Shown: piece after piece, positions 1 through 8,528 of the stretch
How positions within the stretch are numbered: position 1 is the stretch's first letter
Layout of the letters: every line of letters begins with the position of its first letter
Origin: an uncultured Sphingobacteriales bacterium
GTDB lineage: Bacteria > Bacteroidota > Bacteroidia > Chitinophagales > Chitinophagaceae
Reading direction: 5' to 3'
Length of the DNA: 64,000 nt
NCBI GenBank assembly: GCA_937991535.1
Contig: CALKHN010000072.1
Span: 1 to 64,000 of the forward strand
Program-made: the position numbers and the translations under genes
Notes under the pieces: generated by a model
What the model was told of the DNA's origin: nothing
Seen by the model: the letters and a program-made list of their open reading frames with translations, nothing else
Databases searched by the model: none

Positions 1-16
1 CAAATATAATGGCGGT

Positions 17-331
17 TTACACAAAAACAGGAGCGGGGATGGTTGGAGGCTTACCCATCCAGTAATCAAATTTGAGGGTATTTTTTACAAAGGAGCTTTT
101 CTTCCAATCCAAGTATACAGGAATATCCAATTTATTGTAAATGGTATAGGATATCACCCCTTTGTTTGCCCAAAATGAATAGTGTATACTGAATGTATCA
201 TTTTCAAAATGGTAATACCCGTTATCCAATTTCATATCGGATGTAGTCTTTGTCTCATAAATGCGGGCAAACTTATTGTTGCAGGAGAGGGCAATCAAGC
301 CAATAATAATGATCAGCAGGTATCTTTTCAT
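17..331 (-). CDS. small putative lipoprotein, function unknown
   Basis: Complete 104-residue ORF. The N-terminus (MKRYLLIIIIGLIALSC) is a hydrophobic stretch ending in a lipobox-like LSC, so the mature protein probably starts at Cys17 and is lipid-anchored. The rest is short, rich in aromatic residues and likely beta-structured; I recognise no family. It stands alone, transcribed away from the tRNA gene. The ATG at 329-331 directly precedes the signal peptide, which supports this start. Confidence 0.6.
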   Translation of the reverse strand: MKRYLLIIIIGLIALSCNNKFARIYETKTTSDMKLDNGYYHFENDTFSIHYSFWANKGVISYTIYNKLDIPVYLDWKKSSFVKNTLKFDYWMGKPPTIPAPVFV

Positions 332-473
332 GATTTAGGAGTTGATACTTTAAATATAATTAAAACCATTAATAAAACAGCAAATATCCCGGTCAAGAAT
401 AAACGCTGGAAATGAAGTAAAATACAACCTAATTGACTGAAAGTGCCGGAGTTGTGTCGGAAATGGTAAAAAC

Positions 474-499
474 TAAAAAAGGCTTCAATCTTTGAAACC
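474..499 (-). terminator. intrinsic terminator downstream of tRNA-Lys
   Basis: Read on the minus strand, a short hairpin (GGTTTCAA, loop AGA, TTGAAGCC; one G-T pair) is followed by six T residues. It lies 16 bases after the tRNA 3' end, in the right place and orientation to end the tRNA transcript. Confidence 0.55.
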
Positions 500-514
500 C
501 TTTGCAGTATTGCG

Positions 515-587
<73 letters not shown>

Positions 588-597
588 TGGTGGAGCG

Positions 598-605
598 CAA
601 AAATA
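598..605 (-). promoter_or_regulatory. candidate -7 box for tRNA-Lys
   Basis: On the minus strand this reads TATTTTTG, matching the Bacteroidota TAnnTTTG box, 11 bases before the tRNA 5' end. No convincing -33 TTG is visible, so this rests on one box plus position. Confidence 0.4.
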
Positions 606-701
606 TCAAAATACTTTTATATTCCACTCATCCATCTTCATTGCTGATTATTTCTCCGGCACAATAAGCATTTCCATTCTTTACTTAAATTGCATGCTGA
701 T

Positions 702-1568
702 ATGGCTCAACCAACCCATACCGTAAAACTAGTTGAATGTCCGCGCGATGCCATGCAGGGCTGGAAGCATTTTATTTCAACCCAACAGAAAACAGATTAT
801 ATCACTTCATTATTAAAAGTAGGATTTGATACCATAGATTTTGGAAGTTTTGTATCGCCCAAAGCCATACCGCAAATGGCAGATACACATGAGGTGATAA
901 AGCAACTGGACATTTCCGGCACAAGCACAAAATTACTGGCTATAGTAGCCAATGAACGCGGCGCAAAAGAAGCCGTGCAATACGATGCGATTGCCTGCCT
1001 TGGTTTTCCCTTTTCTGTTTCGGAAACATTTCAACTGCGCAATACCAACAGTACCATTGCAGCATCACTTACAAGAGTAGAAACGATACAAAAGCTTTGT
1101 GTTAAACACAAAAAGCAACTGGTAATATACCTTTCCATGGGATTTGGAAATCCTTATGGCGACCCATACAATGAAGACGTTGTATTCAGCTGGGCCAATA
1201 CCATTCAACAACTGGGCATTGATATCATTTCCCTTGCGGATACCGTTGGACTGGCAACTCCCGAACAAATAAATCATATTACAAGTCATCTGGTTAATGC
1301 ATTACCTCATATTGAAATTGGCGTGCACCTGCATTCTACGCCCATTCACCGTGCGCATAAAATTGACGCGGCATTTAAGGCGGGGTGCCGCCGCTTCGAT
1401 GGCGCGTTGATGGGTATCGGCGGTTGCCCGATGGCTAATGATGACCTGGTAGGCAATATGGATACCGAACAAATGATCACGTATTTCTCCGGGTTGCAAT
1501 TGTGCGACCATATCAATACAGAAGCCCTCCGGCAAAGCACTATTATAGCCCAAACCATTTTTGTTTAG
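702..1568 (+). CDS. hydroxymethylglutaryl-CoA lyase family protein
   Basis: Pyruvate-carboxyltransferase-like TIM-barrel aldolase of the HMG-CoA lyase family, which cleaves HMG-CoA to acetoacetate and acetyl-CoA in leucine breakdown. Visible motifs are VECPRDAMQG near the N-terminus (the family's PRD metal/substrate site), VHLHST (metal-binding histidines) and GIGGCPMA (the Cys-containing signature loop). It is the divergent Bacteroidota form: the canonical VGPRDG is CPRDAM. The frame is open from a TTG at 690, but the ATG at 702 leads straight into the barrel and is preferred (288 residues). It is followed after one base by the GSCFA gene, so the two are probably co-transcribed. Confidence 0.85.
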   Translation: MAQPTHTVKLVECPRDAMQGWKHFISTQQKTDYITSLLKVGFDTIDFGSFVSPKAIPQMADTHEVIKQLDISGTSTKLLAIVANERGAKEAVQYDAIACLGFPFSVSETFQLRNTNSTIAASLTRVETIQKLCVKHKKQLVIYLSMGFGNPYGDPYNEDVVFSWANTIQQLGIDIISLADTVGLATPEQINHITSHLVNALPHIEIGVHLHSTPIHRAHKIDAAFKAGCRRFDGALMGIGGCPMANDDLVGNMDTEQMITYFSGLQLCDHINTEALRQSTIIAQTIFV

Positions 1569-1569
1569 C

Positions 1570-2583
1570 ATGACGAACTTCAGATTAACATTGAACATAC
1601 CGCCCTTTCCACAAAAAATAAATCACAGGCACAAGTTGTTTTTATCGGGTTCATGCTTTACCGAACATATCACCAAACAACTCAGCAATAATAAGTTTAC
1701 CGTCATTGAAAATCCCAATGGCATTCTTTTTAATCCGGCCAGCATTGCCGCATCTGTAGTATCTTATATAGAGCAAAAATTATATAGCGAAGATGAACTG
1801 TTCTATTACAACGAACTTTGGCACAGTTGGGATCACCACAGCCGTTTTTCACACCCCGATAAACAAACCGCTTTACACCAAATCAACCATTCACAGCAAA
1901 CCGCACACGCTTTTTTAAAAGACGCCGACTGGCTGGTGCTCACTTTGGGATCAGCATTTGCGTATGAATGGATAGAAAAACCATCGCCGCTGTACCCGGT
2001 AAAAAACAGAGATAATGATATTGTGGCCAATTGCCATAAAGTTCCGACAAACAGATTCAGGAAGAGACTTTTAACTACCGAAGAAGTGTTCACTACATTG
2101 GATAATCTTCGCTACAGGCTAATGCTGTTCAATCCCTCAATTAAAGTTATCTATACCATAAGCCCTGTGCGGCATGCAAGGGATGGTTTGGTGGAGAATA
2201 ATAAAAGCAAAGCCATACTGATACAGGCTGTTCATCATATGGTTGAAAAATTTGAAAATCATTTTTATTTTCCGGCTTATGAACTGGTAATTGACGATTT
2301 GCGGGATTACCGTTTTTATGCAGAAGACATGGTGCATCCCAATTACCTGGCCACCGCCTATGTATGGGAAAAATTTACCGCTGCATGTATTGATCCCCGC
2401 TGTTATGCTTTAATGAAAGAAATGGAAAAGATCAATATCGCTGTAAAACACCGCCCTTTCAATCCTGCTTCTGCCGCCCACAGCCAATTTCTAAACAGCT
2501 ATTTTACCAAAGTGCAGGCATTGCAGGATCAATACCCGCATATCAATTTTACAGAGGAACTGAACCATTTTAGTGGCAACTAA
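1570..2583 (+). CDS. GSCFA domain-containing protein
   Basis: Protein of about 337 residues with the family-defining motif near the N-terminus (FLSGSCFTEHI) and a typical ENPNGILFNPASIA stretch. GSCFA proteins resemble SGNH-type hydrolases, with the Ser in GSCFA in the GDSL-like position and a late D/H pair; here VHPNYLATAYVWEKF fits the His block. The substrate is unknown. The frame is open from TTG 1561, but ATG 1570 lies one base after the preceding stop and is the natural coupled start. The end overlaps the convergent permease gene by 4 bp. Confidence 0.85.
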   Translation: MTNFRLTLNIPPFPQKINHRHKLFLSGSCFTEHITKQLSNNKFTVIENPNGILFNPASIAASVVSYIEQKLYSEDELFYYNELWHSWDHHSRFSHPDKQTALHQINHSQQTAHAFLKDADWLVLTLGSAFAYEWIEKPSPLYPVKNRDNDIVANCHKVPTNRFRKRLLTTEEVFTTLDNLRYRLMLFNPSIKVIYTISPVRHARDGLVENNKSKAILIQAVHHMVEKFENHFYFPAYELVIDDLRDYRFYAEDMVHPNYLATAYVWEKFTAACIDPRCYALMKEMEKINIAVKHRPFNPASAAHSQFLNSYFTKVQALQDQYPHINFTEELNHFSGN

Positions 2584-5141
2584 ACTTCTTTTCTCAATAT
2601 TTCCAATGGTGGTATATTCACTACTCCCCTGCTGTTGAACAGTCCTATGGCAACTGTAAGTAAGGACACAGAAAGGAACAATACGAGTACAGGCATGAAC
2701 GAAGGATTAAAATCAGCGTCAAAGCTATACCTGGCCAGAGCCCAGCTACCTGCAAGCGAAAGCAATATGCCGGTACCGGCCGCAAGCGCACCCAGGAAAA
2801 AATATTCCAAAGCTGCAATAATAAACAATTGCCTGCGGCTGGCGCCCAGTGTACGCAGCAATACCGTTTCCTGCATGCGCTGAAATTTACTTACATATAC
2901 AGAAGCGATGAGTACAATCAACCCCGTGATGATACTAAAAGCTGCCATGAACCGGATTACAAAACCAATTTTATCCAGTACCTCATCCAATACTTTTAAT
3001 ATAAGGCCCAGATCAATAACAGATACATTGGGAAACCCGCGCACCACTGCCTGTTGAAAAGCTGCGGAAGTTTCGTTAGATGGCACCCGGGTAACCAGCA
3101 CATGAAACTGTGGCGCCGCTTCCAGCACACCGGCCGGAAAAATAACCCGGAAATTGGTTTGCACACGCCTCCAGTCAACATCCCTGAAGCTGCCCACGAT
3201 AGTTGGAATAAGGGCTCCCTGCACATTAAATAAAATACTATCCCCAATGGATACTCCAAGCCGGTTTGCATATCGTTCTTCCAATGATATATAAACAGGA
3301 TCGCCAGGCACATACTTTTTTATCTCTAATTTACCGGCTGTTATTTTTTCGGTGCTGGTTAATGAGTCTCGGTAAGTAACACGCAACTCTCCCTCAAATG
3401 CTCTCGCTGGTACACCGGTTGCCGAATCTTTCTTTGATTCTCCGGCATTTTTTCCGTTTATCTCTTCTATGCGCATGGTAACAATGGGCACATCCTGGTA
3501 TATGGGCAGATGATATTGTTTTACAAGTTTTGCTACATCATCTTTCTGGCTGGTTTGAATATCAAACAACACCATATTGGGCTGGTTATTGCTGGCCGAC
3601 GTGGATACACGGCTCATGAGTATATCCTGTATAAAATAAAGTGTGCCAATAAAAAGTGTACCCAGTCCTATCGTAACTACCAATAGTATAGTTTGATTGT
3701 TTGGACGATACAAATTGGCAAAACCCTGCCGCCATAAATAGTTCAGTCCGGAAGGAAAAAAACGGCGTACAGCGCCCCGCAACACCACGGCAACGGCTGT
3801 CAGCAACAAAAAAGCTGCAAGTATACTTGCCGTAAAAACAAGCGCCTGCGGCCAGCTTTGCATTTGTAGTCGTGCAAATAAGGCGACAAAAAAAAGAATA
3901 ACAGCAAACAACAGTACCTGCCAGGGGTTACGCCATGCCGGCGCCTGCTCAACCGACACCCGTAAAGTATACAGTGGGGAAATGCCGCGAATGGAAAGCA
4001 AAGGCAGCAATCCAAACAGGAAGGATATAATAATGCCCAACCCTATCCCTTTGGCGATAGACGGCCATGAAACAGCGGTACTGATATTCACAGGTAAAAT
4101 ATCTTTCAGTACAAAGGGCAAAGCCTGCTGTGCCAGTGTTCCCAGAAATGCTCCTGTTACGGCGCCTATCAATCCAAGCGCGGTTATTTGTATAAGATAG
4201 ATCAGGAAGGTTTGATTTGTACTGGCGCCCAGGCAACGCAATATGGCGATAGCGCTTATTTTTTCGCGGATGTAAATATTAATGGAACTGGCTATTCCTA
4301 TACAACCCAGTAACAGTGCTATAAAACCGATAAGTGTAAGAAATTGAGAAACATCTTCGAATTGCCTGCCGGTGTCTCTTTTGCGGGATTCGGCCGTTTC
4401 GTAATCCAACCCCTTGTTTTCAAGTATAGGATCAACAGCAGCAAGCTGCTTATCCATCTTTACCTGGGCATTGTACCTGAAATAAAAGCTGTATGTAAAC
4501 CTGCTTCCTTTTTGCAGAAGCCCGGTTTGCTGCAGGTATTGAAAAGGGATATATACCGGTGGAGCAATGGTAGTGGAAAGCCCGGAGCGGCCGGGCGCCT
4601 GTGTAAGCATGCCGGCTATAACAAAGCTCAATTCGCCTACGCGTATGGTATCACCAACTTTTGCATCAAACTGCAGCATCAGCGTTCTGTCTACCAACGC
4701 CTGTTTCCCTTTGCGGAAATCAATACCCGCTGCTGCGGGAATTGTTTCAAAACGGCCGTAATAGGGGTAATCTCCTTCAAGCGCCAATACCTGCACCAGT
4801 CTTGTTCCATTATTTTTTGTAAAATAAACCATAGAAGCAAACCTGCACTCCTGCGAACGTTGATCGCCCAGGGTATCCAGCATATTTTGTATGGTAGAAT
4901 CAGGCGCTTTATTGCTTTCAATAACCAAATCGGAGCCCAATAATGCTTTTGCCTGGTTGTTGATATCATTGCGTACATGGTCGCCCAGCGAAAAAATGGC
5001 TACCAGCGCAGCAATACCCAATACAATGGAAGACATGAATAACAATAGCCTTGAGCGGTTACGGCGGCTGTCGCGCCATGCCATCGTTAAAAGCCAGGGG
5101 AAATTAAGTTGTTTTTTGGGTAAAAATTGATCTGTATTCAT
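2580..5141 (-). CDS. ybbP: YbbP-like ABC transporter permease (FtsX/MacB family)
   Basis: Large permease (853 residues). It has an N-terminal membrane segment (about 30-50), a periplasmic MacB-like domain, an FtsX block with three membrane segments (about 265-400), a middle membrane pair (about 415-460), and a second core followed by a C-terminal FtsX block (about 735-840). This double-FtsX layout is that of YbbP, partner of the ATPase YbbA, a Lol-like mechanotransmission/extraction type transporter whose substrate is not established. It starts 9 bp downstream of the ATPase gene on the same strand, so the two form an operon. Confidence 0.85.
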   Translation of the reverse strand: MNTDQFLPKKQLNFPWLLTMAWRDSRRNRSRLLLFMSSIVLGIAALVAIFSLGDHVRNDINNQAKALLGSDLVIESNKAPDSTIQNMLDTLGDQRSQECRFASMVYFTKNNGTRLVQVLALEGDYPYYGRFETIPAAAGIDFRKGKQALVDRTLMLQFDAKVGDTIRVGELSFVIAGMLTQAPGRSGLSTTIAPPVYIPFQYLQQTGLLQKGSRFTYSFYFRYNAQVKMDKQLAAVDPILENKGLDYETAESRKRDTGRQFEDVSQFLTLIGFIALLLGCIGIASSINIYIREKISAIAILRCLGASTNQTFLIYLIQITALGLIGAVTGAFLGTLAQQALPFVLKDILPVNISTAVSWPSIAKGIGLGIIISFLFGLLPLLSIRGISPLYTLRVSVEQAPAWRNPWQVLLFAVILFFVALFARLQMQSWPQALVFTASILAAFLLLTAVAVVLRGAVRRFFPSGLNYLWRQGFANLYRPNNQTILLVVTIGLGTLFIGTLYFIQDILMSRVSTSASNNQPNMVLFDIQTSQKDDVAKLVKQYHLPIYQDVPIVTMRIEEINGKNAGESKKDSATGVPARAFEGELRVTYRDSLTSTEKITAGKLEIKKYVPGDPVYISLEERYANRLGVSIGDSILFNVQGALIPTIVGSFRDVDWRRVQTNFRVIFPAGVLEAAPQFHVLVTRVPSNETSAAFQQAVVRGFPNVSVIDLGLILKVLDEVLDKIGFVIRFMAAFSIITGLIVLIASVYVSKFQRMQETVLLRTLGASRRQLFIIAALEYFFLGALAAGTGILLSLAGSWALARYSFDADFNPSFMPVLVLFLSVSLLTVAIGLFNSRGVVNIPPLEILRKEV

Positions 5142-5150
5142 GTATAATTT

Positions 5151-5852
5151 TTAAACCGCCAGTGTGGTGCTACTGGTGCGTTCGTCTGCAATAATATGCC
5201 CGCCTTTTAAACGAATGATGCGCTGGGTACTCGCTGCCAGTTCGGAATTATGGGTAACAATGATCAAAGTGGTTCCGGTTTCCCTGTTCAGTTCAAAAAG
5301 CAACGGTACGATCTTTCCGCTTGTTTCATCATCTAAGTTGCCGGTAGGTTCATCGGCAAACAATATTTTAGGATTGGTAGAAAACGCTCTTGCTATGGAA
5401 ACCCGTTGCTGCTCCCCCCCGGATAATTGTGTGGGGTAATGATGTAAACGATCTGCCAATCCTACTTTCTCAAGCAGGGCAACAGAGCGCGAACGGATAT
5501 TTTTTTCTCCCTGTAATTCCAAAGGAACCATTACGTTTTCAAGAGCCGTAAGCGTAGGCATCAGTTGAAAATTCTGAAAAATAAACCCTATATAACGATT
5601 ACGGATAAATGCTCTTTCATCCTCACTTCTTTCTTCCAGCTTTAATTTGTTCAGTTCAATGGTACCGGTACTGGCCCTGTCGAGCCCGGCACATAAACCC
5701 AGCAATGTGGTTTTACCACTACCCGAAGGCCCTACAATAGCTACAATAGAGCCCGCTTCTACCGTAAAATTAATATCATGAAGTACGGTAAGCCTTTTGG
5801 TACCGCTTTGATAGGTTTTGCTTACATCGTGTAAGCTGAGTATGGTATCCAT
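5151..5852 (-). CDS. ybbA: YbbA/LolD-like ABC transporter ATP-binding protein
   Basis: Cytoplasmic ATPase of the MacB/LolD subfamily. It has Walker A GPSGSGKTTLL, Q-loop IFQNFQLMPTLTA, ABC signature LSGGEQQRVSIARA, Walker B ILFADEPTGNLD and H-loop VTHN, all intact. Translation could also begin at ATG 5885, which adds 11 residues; the internal ATG at 5852 (MDTILSLHDVSKTY) gives the usual family N-terminus and is preferred. It is the energy subunit for the YbbP-like permease downstream, and is divergent from the TesA-like esterase as in E. coli. Confidence 0.9.
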   Translation of the reverse strand: MDTILSLHDVSKTYQSGTKRLTVLHDINFTVEAGSIVAIVGPSGSGKTTLLGLCAGLDRASTGTIELNKLKLEERSEDERAFIRNRYIGFIFQNFQLMPTLTALENVMVPLELQGEKNIRSRSVALLEKVGLADRLHHYPTQLSGGEQQRVSIARAFSTNPKILFADEPTGNLDDETSGKIVPLLFELNRETGTTLIIVTHNSELAASTQRIIRLKGGHIIADERTSSTTLAV

Positions 5853-5890
5853 TTGTGATTTTATTTTGAAAGAAGTAGCATTCAAATTAC

Positions 5891-5898
5891 TATGTTTG
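5891..5898 (+). promoter_or_regulatory. candidate promoter of the tesA-like gene
   Basis: TATGTTTG matches the Bacteroidota -7 box. A TTG lies 22 bp upstream (5866-5868), at the loose end of the usual spacing. It points to the esterase gene 70 bp downstream. Confidence 0.35.
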
Positions 5899-5967
5899 GG
5901 GTAAGCGCTCTTTAAATTAATGTATTTTTAAAATATACTTAACAGCTTTCGGAATAAATTAGCGATT

Positions 5968-6645
5968 ATGCTGAAAATAAAAATTTATGGTATATTGCTG
6001 CTGACGTTATGTGCAGCCTGCGGCAATCCAAATTCGCCACCGGCAGAAACTGCAAAGGACAGTATCCAGAAAGAAACACCAAAGCCTTCATCTTCAATAA
6101 AAAATATTGTTTTTTTCGGAAATAGTCTTACTGCAGGTTACGGACTCGACCTCTCGGAGGCTTATCCCGCACTGATACAGGCTAAAATTGATTCATTACA
6201 ACTCCCTTATAAAGTTATTAATGCAGGACTAAGCGGAGAAACCACGGCCGGTGGCAACAGCAGGATTGACTGGATACTCAGACAACCTGTACATGTTTTT
6301 GTACTTGAACTCGGAGGCAATGACGGTCTGCGGGGAATACCGCTGGAAGAAACAGAAAAAAACCTGCAGAAGATAATAAACAAGGTAAAAGAAAAATACC
6401 CCGGTGCAAAATTAATGCTCGCGGGCATGCGTGTTCCGCCCAATATGGGAAAGCAGTATGGTGAAAATTTCCATAAGATTTTCGGAAACCTGGCAAGTGA
6501 CAATAAAATAGCGTTTCTGCCCTTTTTGCTGGAAGGCGTTGGTGGCGAACCGGGGTTGAACCAGGCAGACGGCATACATCCTACAGCGGAAGGACAAAAG
6601 ATAGTAGCTGAAAATGTTTGGGCTGTGCTGAAAGGGCTGTTATAA
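5968..6645 (+). CDS. TesA-like SGNH esterase/lysophospholipase, lipoprotein
   Basis: SGNH/GDSL hydrolase of 225 residues, related to TesA (acyl-CoA thioesterase I / lysophospholipase L1). Block I reads FFGNSLTAGYG (nucleophile Ser in a GNSL variant of GDSL), block II GLSGETTAGG (oxyanion Gly), block III LELGGNDGL (oxyanion Asn) and block V DGIHPTAEGQ (catalytic Asp/His). All four catalytic elements are present. The N-terminus is a signal peptide ending in a lipobox-like LCAAC, then a low-complexity linker, so it is probably an envelope lipoprotein. It is divergent from ybbA-ybbP, a conserved association. Confidence 0.88.
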   Translation: MLKIKIYGILLLTLCAACGNPNSPPAETAKDSIQKETPKPSSSIKNIVFFGNSLTAGYGLDLSEAYPALIQAKIDSLQLPYKVINAGLSGETTAGGNSRIDWILRQPVHVFVLELGGNDGLRGIPLEETEKNLQKIINKVKEKYPGAKLMLAGMRVPPNMGKQYGENFHKIFGNLASDNKIAFLPFLLEGVGGEPGLNQADGIHPTAEGQKIVAENVWAVLKGLL

Positions 6646-6691
6646 TAAGCGGAATGAGCAAAGCAACAAACAGCCAAAGCATTTAATTATT

Positions 6692-6699
6692 TACCTTTG
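6692..6699 (+). promoter_or_regulatory. candidate -7 promoter box overlapped by tandem operator-like repeat
   Basis: TACCTTTG matches TAnnTTTG. Its last two bases are the first two bases of a perfect 14-bp tandem repeat (6698-6725), the geometry expected for a repressor-controlled promoter. The nearest intact gene downstream is the rhodanese-thioredoxin fusion at 6846. Confidence 0.4.
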
Positions 6700-6725
6700 T
6701 ACGTACGATTATGTACGTACGATTA
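6698..6725 (+). repeat. perfect 14-bp tandem repeat with palindromic core (operator-like)
   Basis: TGTACGTACGATTA occurs twice head to tail (6698-6711 and 6712-6725). Each unit contains the palindrome GTACGTAC, so a dimeric regulator could bind each, 14 bp apart. No regulator gene is intact next to it. A short open frame at 6754-6846 ends in a peptide containing LDYIQPHQLQQI and could be the tail of a lost regulator. Confidence 0.6.
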
Positions 6726-6845
6726 CCATGAAATAGAAAGTAGTTCACGGTAACATTTTTCGAAGCAGAGAAAGGCATTGTGGCGCCAGTTGGACTATAT
6801 ACAGCCCCATCAGCTTCAACAAATTATTAACCAATACATCAAATA

Positions 6846-7577
6846 ATGTATAGATTATTTATTTTGTCCGTTGTTTTTTCGGCAACCTTTTCTTTGAACG
6901 TTACAGCACAGAAGACCACTATAAACCTATTACCTGCGAAAGCATTTGCTCAAAGCCTGGACACGGCAACTCAAAAACAGATTATTGATGTTCGCACACC
7001 GGAAGAATTTCAATCCGGCCATATTGCAACCGCAAAAAACATTAATATTTATGACGCGGATTTCAAAGCTCAGCTTGAAAAGCTTAACAAAGAAAAGCCC
7101 GTATTCGTTTACTGCAAGGTTGGTGGAAGAAGTGCGAAAGCAGCAAAAATATTGCAGGAACTGGGTTTTACTACTGTGTATGATTTGGAGAATGGTATGA
7201 TGGCCTGGGAAAAGAGTAAGCTTCCTGTAGTAACACTTGAGGAAGAAGTTAAAAGCGGGGCAAATAGTTTTACACTTTCTGATTTTGATAAATTACTTGC
7301 TGATAATAAAATATTACTGGTTGATTTTTATGCTCCCTGGTGCATCCCCTGCCGGCAAATGGAACCATCGCTGAAAAAGCTTTCAAAAGAATACAAAGAC
7401 AAAGTGACTTTTTCACGAATTGACCTGGATAAAGCCAAGCCACTGGCCCGCGAATTGAATATTGAAAGCATTCCGGTATTAGCAGTTTATAAAAACGGGA
7501 AAGAGCTTAAACGTGTTACCGGATTTCAGTCAACTTCCCAGATCAGGGAACTAATAAGGTATTTATTGAAGAGTTAA
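6846..7577 (+). CDS. secreted rhodanese-thioredoxin fusion protein
   Basis: 243 residues: a Sec signal peptide (about 1-21), a rhodanese domain (about 30-130) with active-site loop CKVGGRSAK, then a thioredoxin domain (about 140-243) with WCIPCRQ (CxxC) and the cis-Pro segment ESIPVLAVY. A periplasmic sulfur-transfer/thiol-redox protein is implied: the rhodanese Cys could form a persulfide that the thioredoxin Cys pair reduces. Both active-site cysteines are intact. It is a single gene downstream of the tandem-repeat promoter region and convergent with the TPM gene. Confidence 0.88.
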   Translation: MYRLFILSVVFSATFSLNVTAQKTTINLLPAKAFAQSLDTATQKQIIDVRTPEEFQSGHIATAKNINIYDADFKAQLEKLNKEKPVFVYCKVGGRSAKAAKILQELGFTTVYDLENGMMAWEKSKLPVVTLEEEVKSGANSFTLSDFDKLLADNKILLVDFYAPWCIPCRQMEPSLKKLSKEYKDKVTFSRIDLDKAKPLARELNIESIPVLAVYKNGKELKRVTGFQSTSQIRELIRYLLKS

Positions 7578-7653
7578 AAAAATAATGCTGTAAGTCATTG
7601 AAGGAACATCAGTTAAGACGTGCTGAAGCTTAGCGGAGAATCTATGATGTTTT

Positions 7654-8439
7654 CTACCAGCTACCACCTGCACCGCCACCACCGAAACTGCCACCCCCAA
7701 ATCCACCAAATCCACCCGAGCTGCCACCGCCGCCCCAGCCTCCGCCTCCCCTGCTTCCCCCGCCACCCGGGAACCAAAATACAGGAGGGACTCCCGTTTC
7801 GCGGTAACCACGCCGGCTCATAAACGAACCTCCGCCTCCACCACCTCCAATACGGGAAATGATAACAACAATAATGAATATAATGAATATGATAAGTGGT
7901 AATGGTACACCCTTTTTCTTTCCTCTGTCTGCATATCCTTCCGGTGGCTGGTATTCGCCAACAGCGGCTTTCATAATAGCGGTAGTGCCTTCATCAATAC
8001 CCCGGTAGTAATCGTTACCTCTGAAATTAGGCAGTATTTCGTTTTCAATGATCTGCTTACAGGTTATGTCGGGTAAAGCGCCTTCCAGCCCGTAACCCGG
8101 CGCTATAAAAACCTTCCGGTCGTCTTTGGCAATTAAAAAAACTACACCATTATTAAATTCTTTGTTGCCCACACCCCACTTGCGCCCCAATGCAGTAGCA
8201 TATTCATAGGGGTCGTAGTCGCCAACCGTTTTTACTATAACTACTGCAATCTGGTTCGACGTGGTGTCGTCATAATTTTTTAATTTATGCTCAAGATTTT
8301 CCTGCTGTAATTGGGTAAGGGTGCCGGTAAAATCATTAACCAGTTGTGGCGGATTTGGCGCAGCGGGAACGATTTTATCAACCTGCGCGGAAACACCAAG
8401 AGAGAGAAAGAACAATATGACGAATAAATACTTCTTCAT
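7654..8439 (-). CDS. TPM domain protein with glycine-rich tail (YgcG-like)
   Basis: 261 residues: signal peptide (about 1-18), TPM domain (about 35-165; NDFTGTLTQLQQENLE, FLIAKDDRKVFIAPGYGLEG), one membrane segment (about 182-197, LPLIIFIIFIIVVIIS), then a Gly/Ser-rich tail of about 60 residues. TPM proteins are membrane-associated envelope proteins; some have acid phosphatase activity or take part in photosystem repair in plants, but the bacterial role is unclear. It is the last gene of a LemA-TPM-TPM cluster, a common grouping. The glycine tail gives a low-complexity DNA stretch at about 7,660-7,850. Confidence 0.85.
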   Translation of the reverse strand: MKKYLFVILFFLSLGVSAQVDKIVPAAPNPPQLVNDFTGTLTQLQQENLEHKLKNYDDTTSNQIAVVIVKTVGDYDPYEYATALGRKWGVGNKEFNNGVVFLIAKDDRKVFIAPGYGLEGALPDITCKQIIENEILPNFRGNDYYRGIDEGTTAIMKAAVGEYQPPEGYADRGKKKGVPLPLIIFIIFIIVVIISRIGGGGGGGSFMSRRGYRETGVPPVFWFPGGGGSRGGGGWGGGGSSGGFGGFGGGSFGGGGAGGSW

Positions 8440-8505
8440 TAATTTTAAAATTCCTTACCCGGAGAAAAGAACCAAATAAATTTCAAATCTTAAATTTTAA
8501 ACCTG

Positions 8506-8519
8506 TCCGCCGTGGCGGA
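8506..8519. repeat. small perfect hairpin in TPM-TPM spacer
   Basis: TCCGCC-GT-GGCGGA is a perfect inverted repeat in an otherwise AT-rich 89-bp spacer, flanked on both sides by TTAAACC. It may be a small dispersed palindrome or an mRNA processing/attenuation hairpin between the two TPM genes. Confidence 0.35.
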
Positions 8520-8528
8520 TATTAAACC

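Noticed and set aside
4344..4943. 199-codon plus-strand open frame inside the permease gene
   Set aside because: Wholly antisense to the conserved YbbP-like protein; no family resemblance and low-complexity composition typical of a shadow.
7660..7850. Repetitive GC-rich stretch that might be a CRISPR or tandem repeat
   Set aside because: It encodes the glycine-rich tail of the TPM protein; there are no regular spacers. No CRISPR array was seen anywhere in the window.
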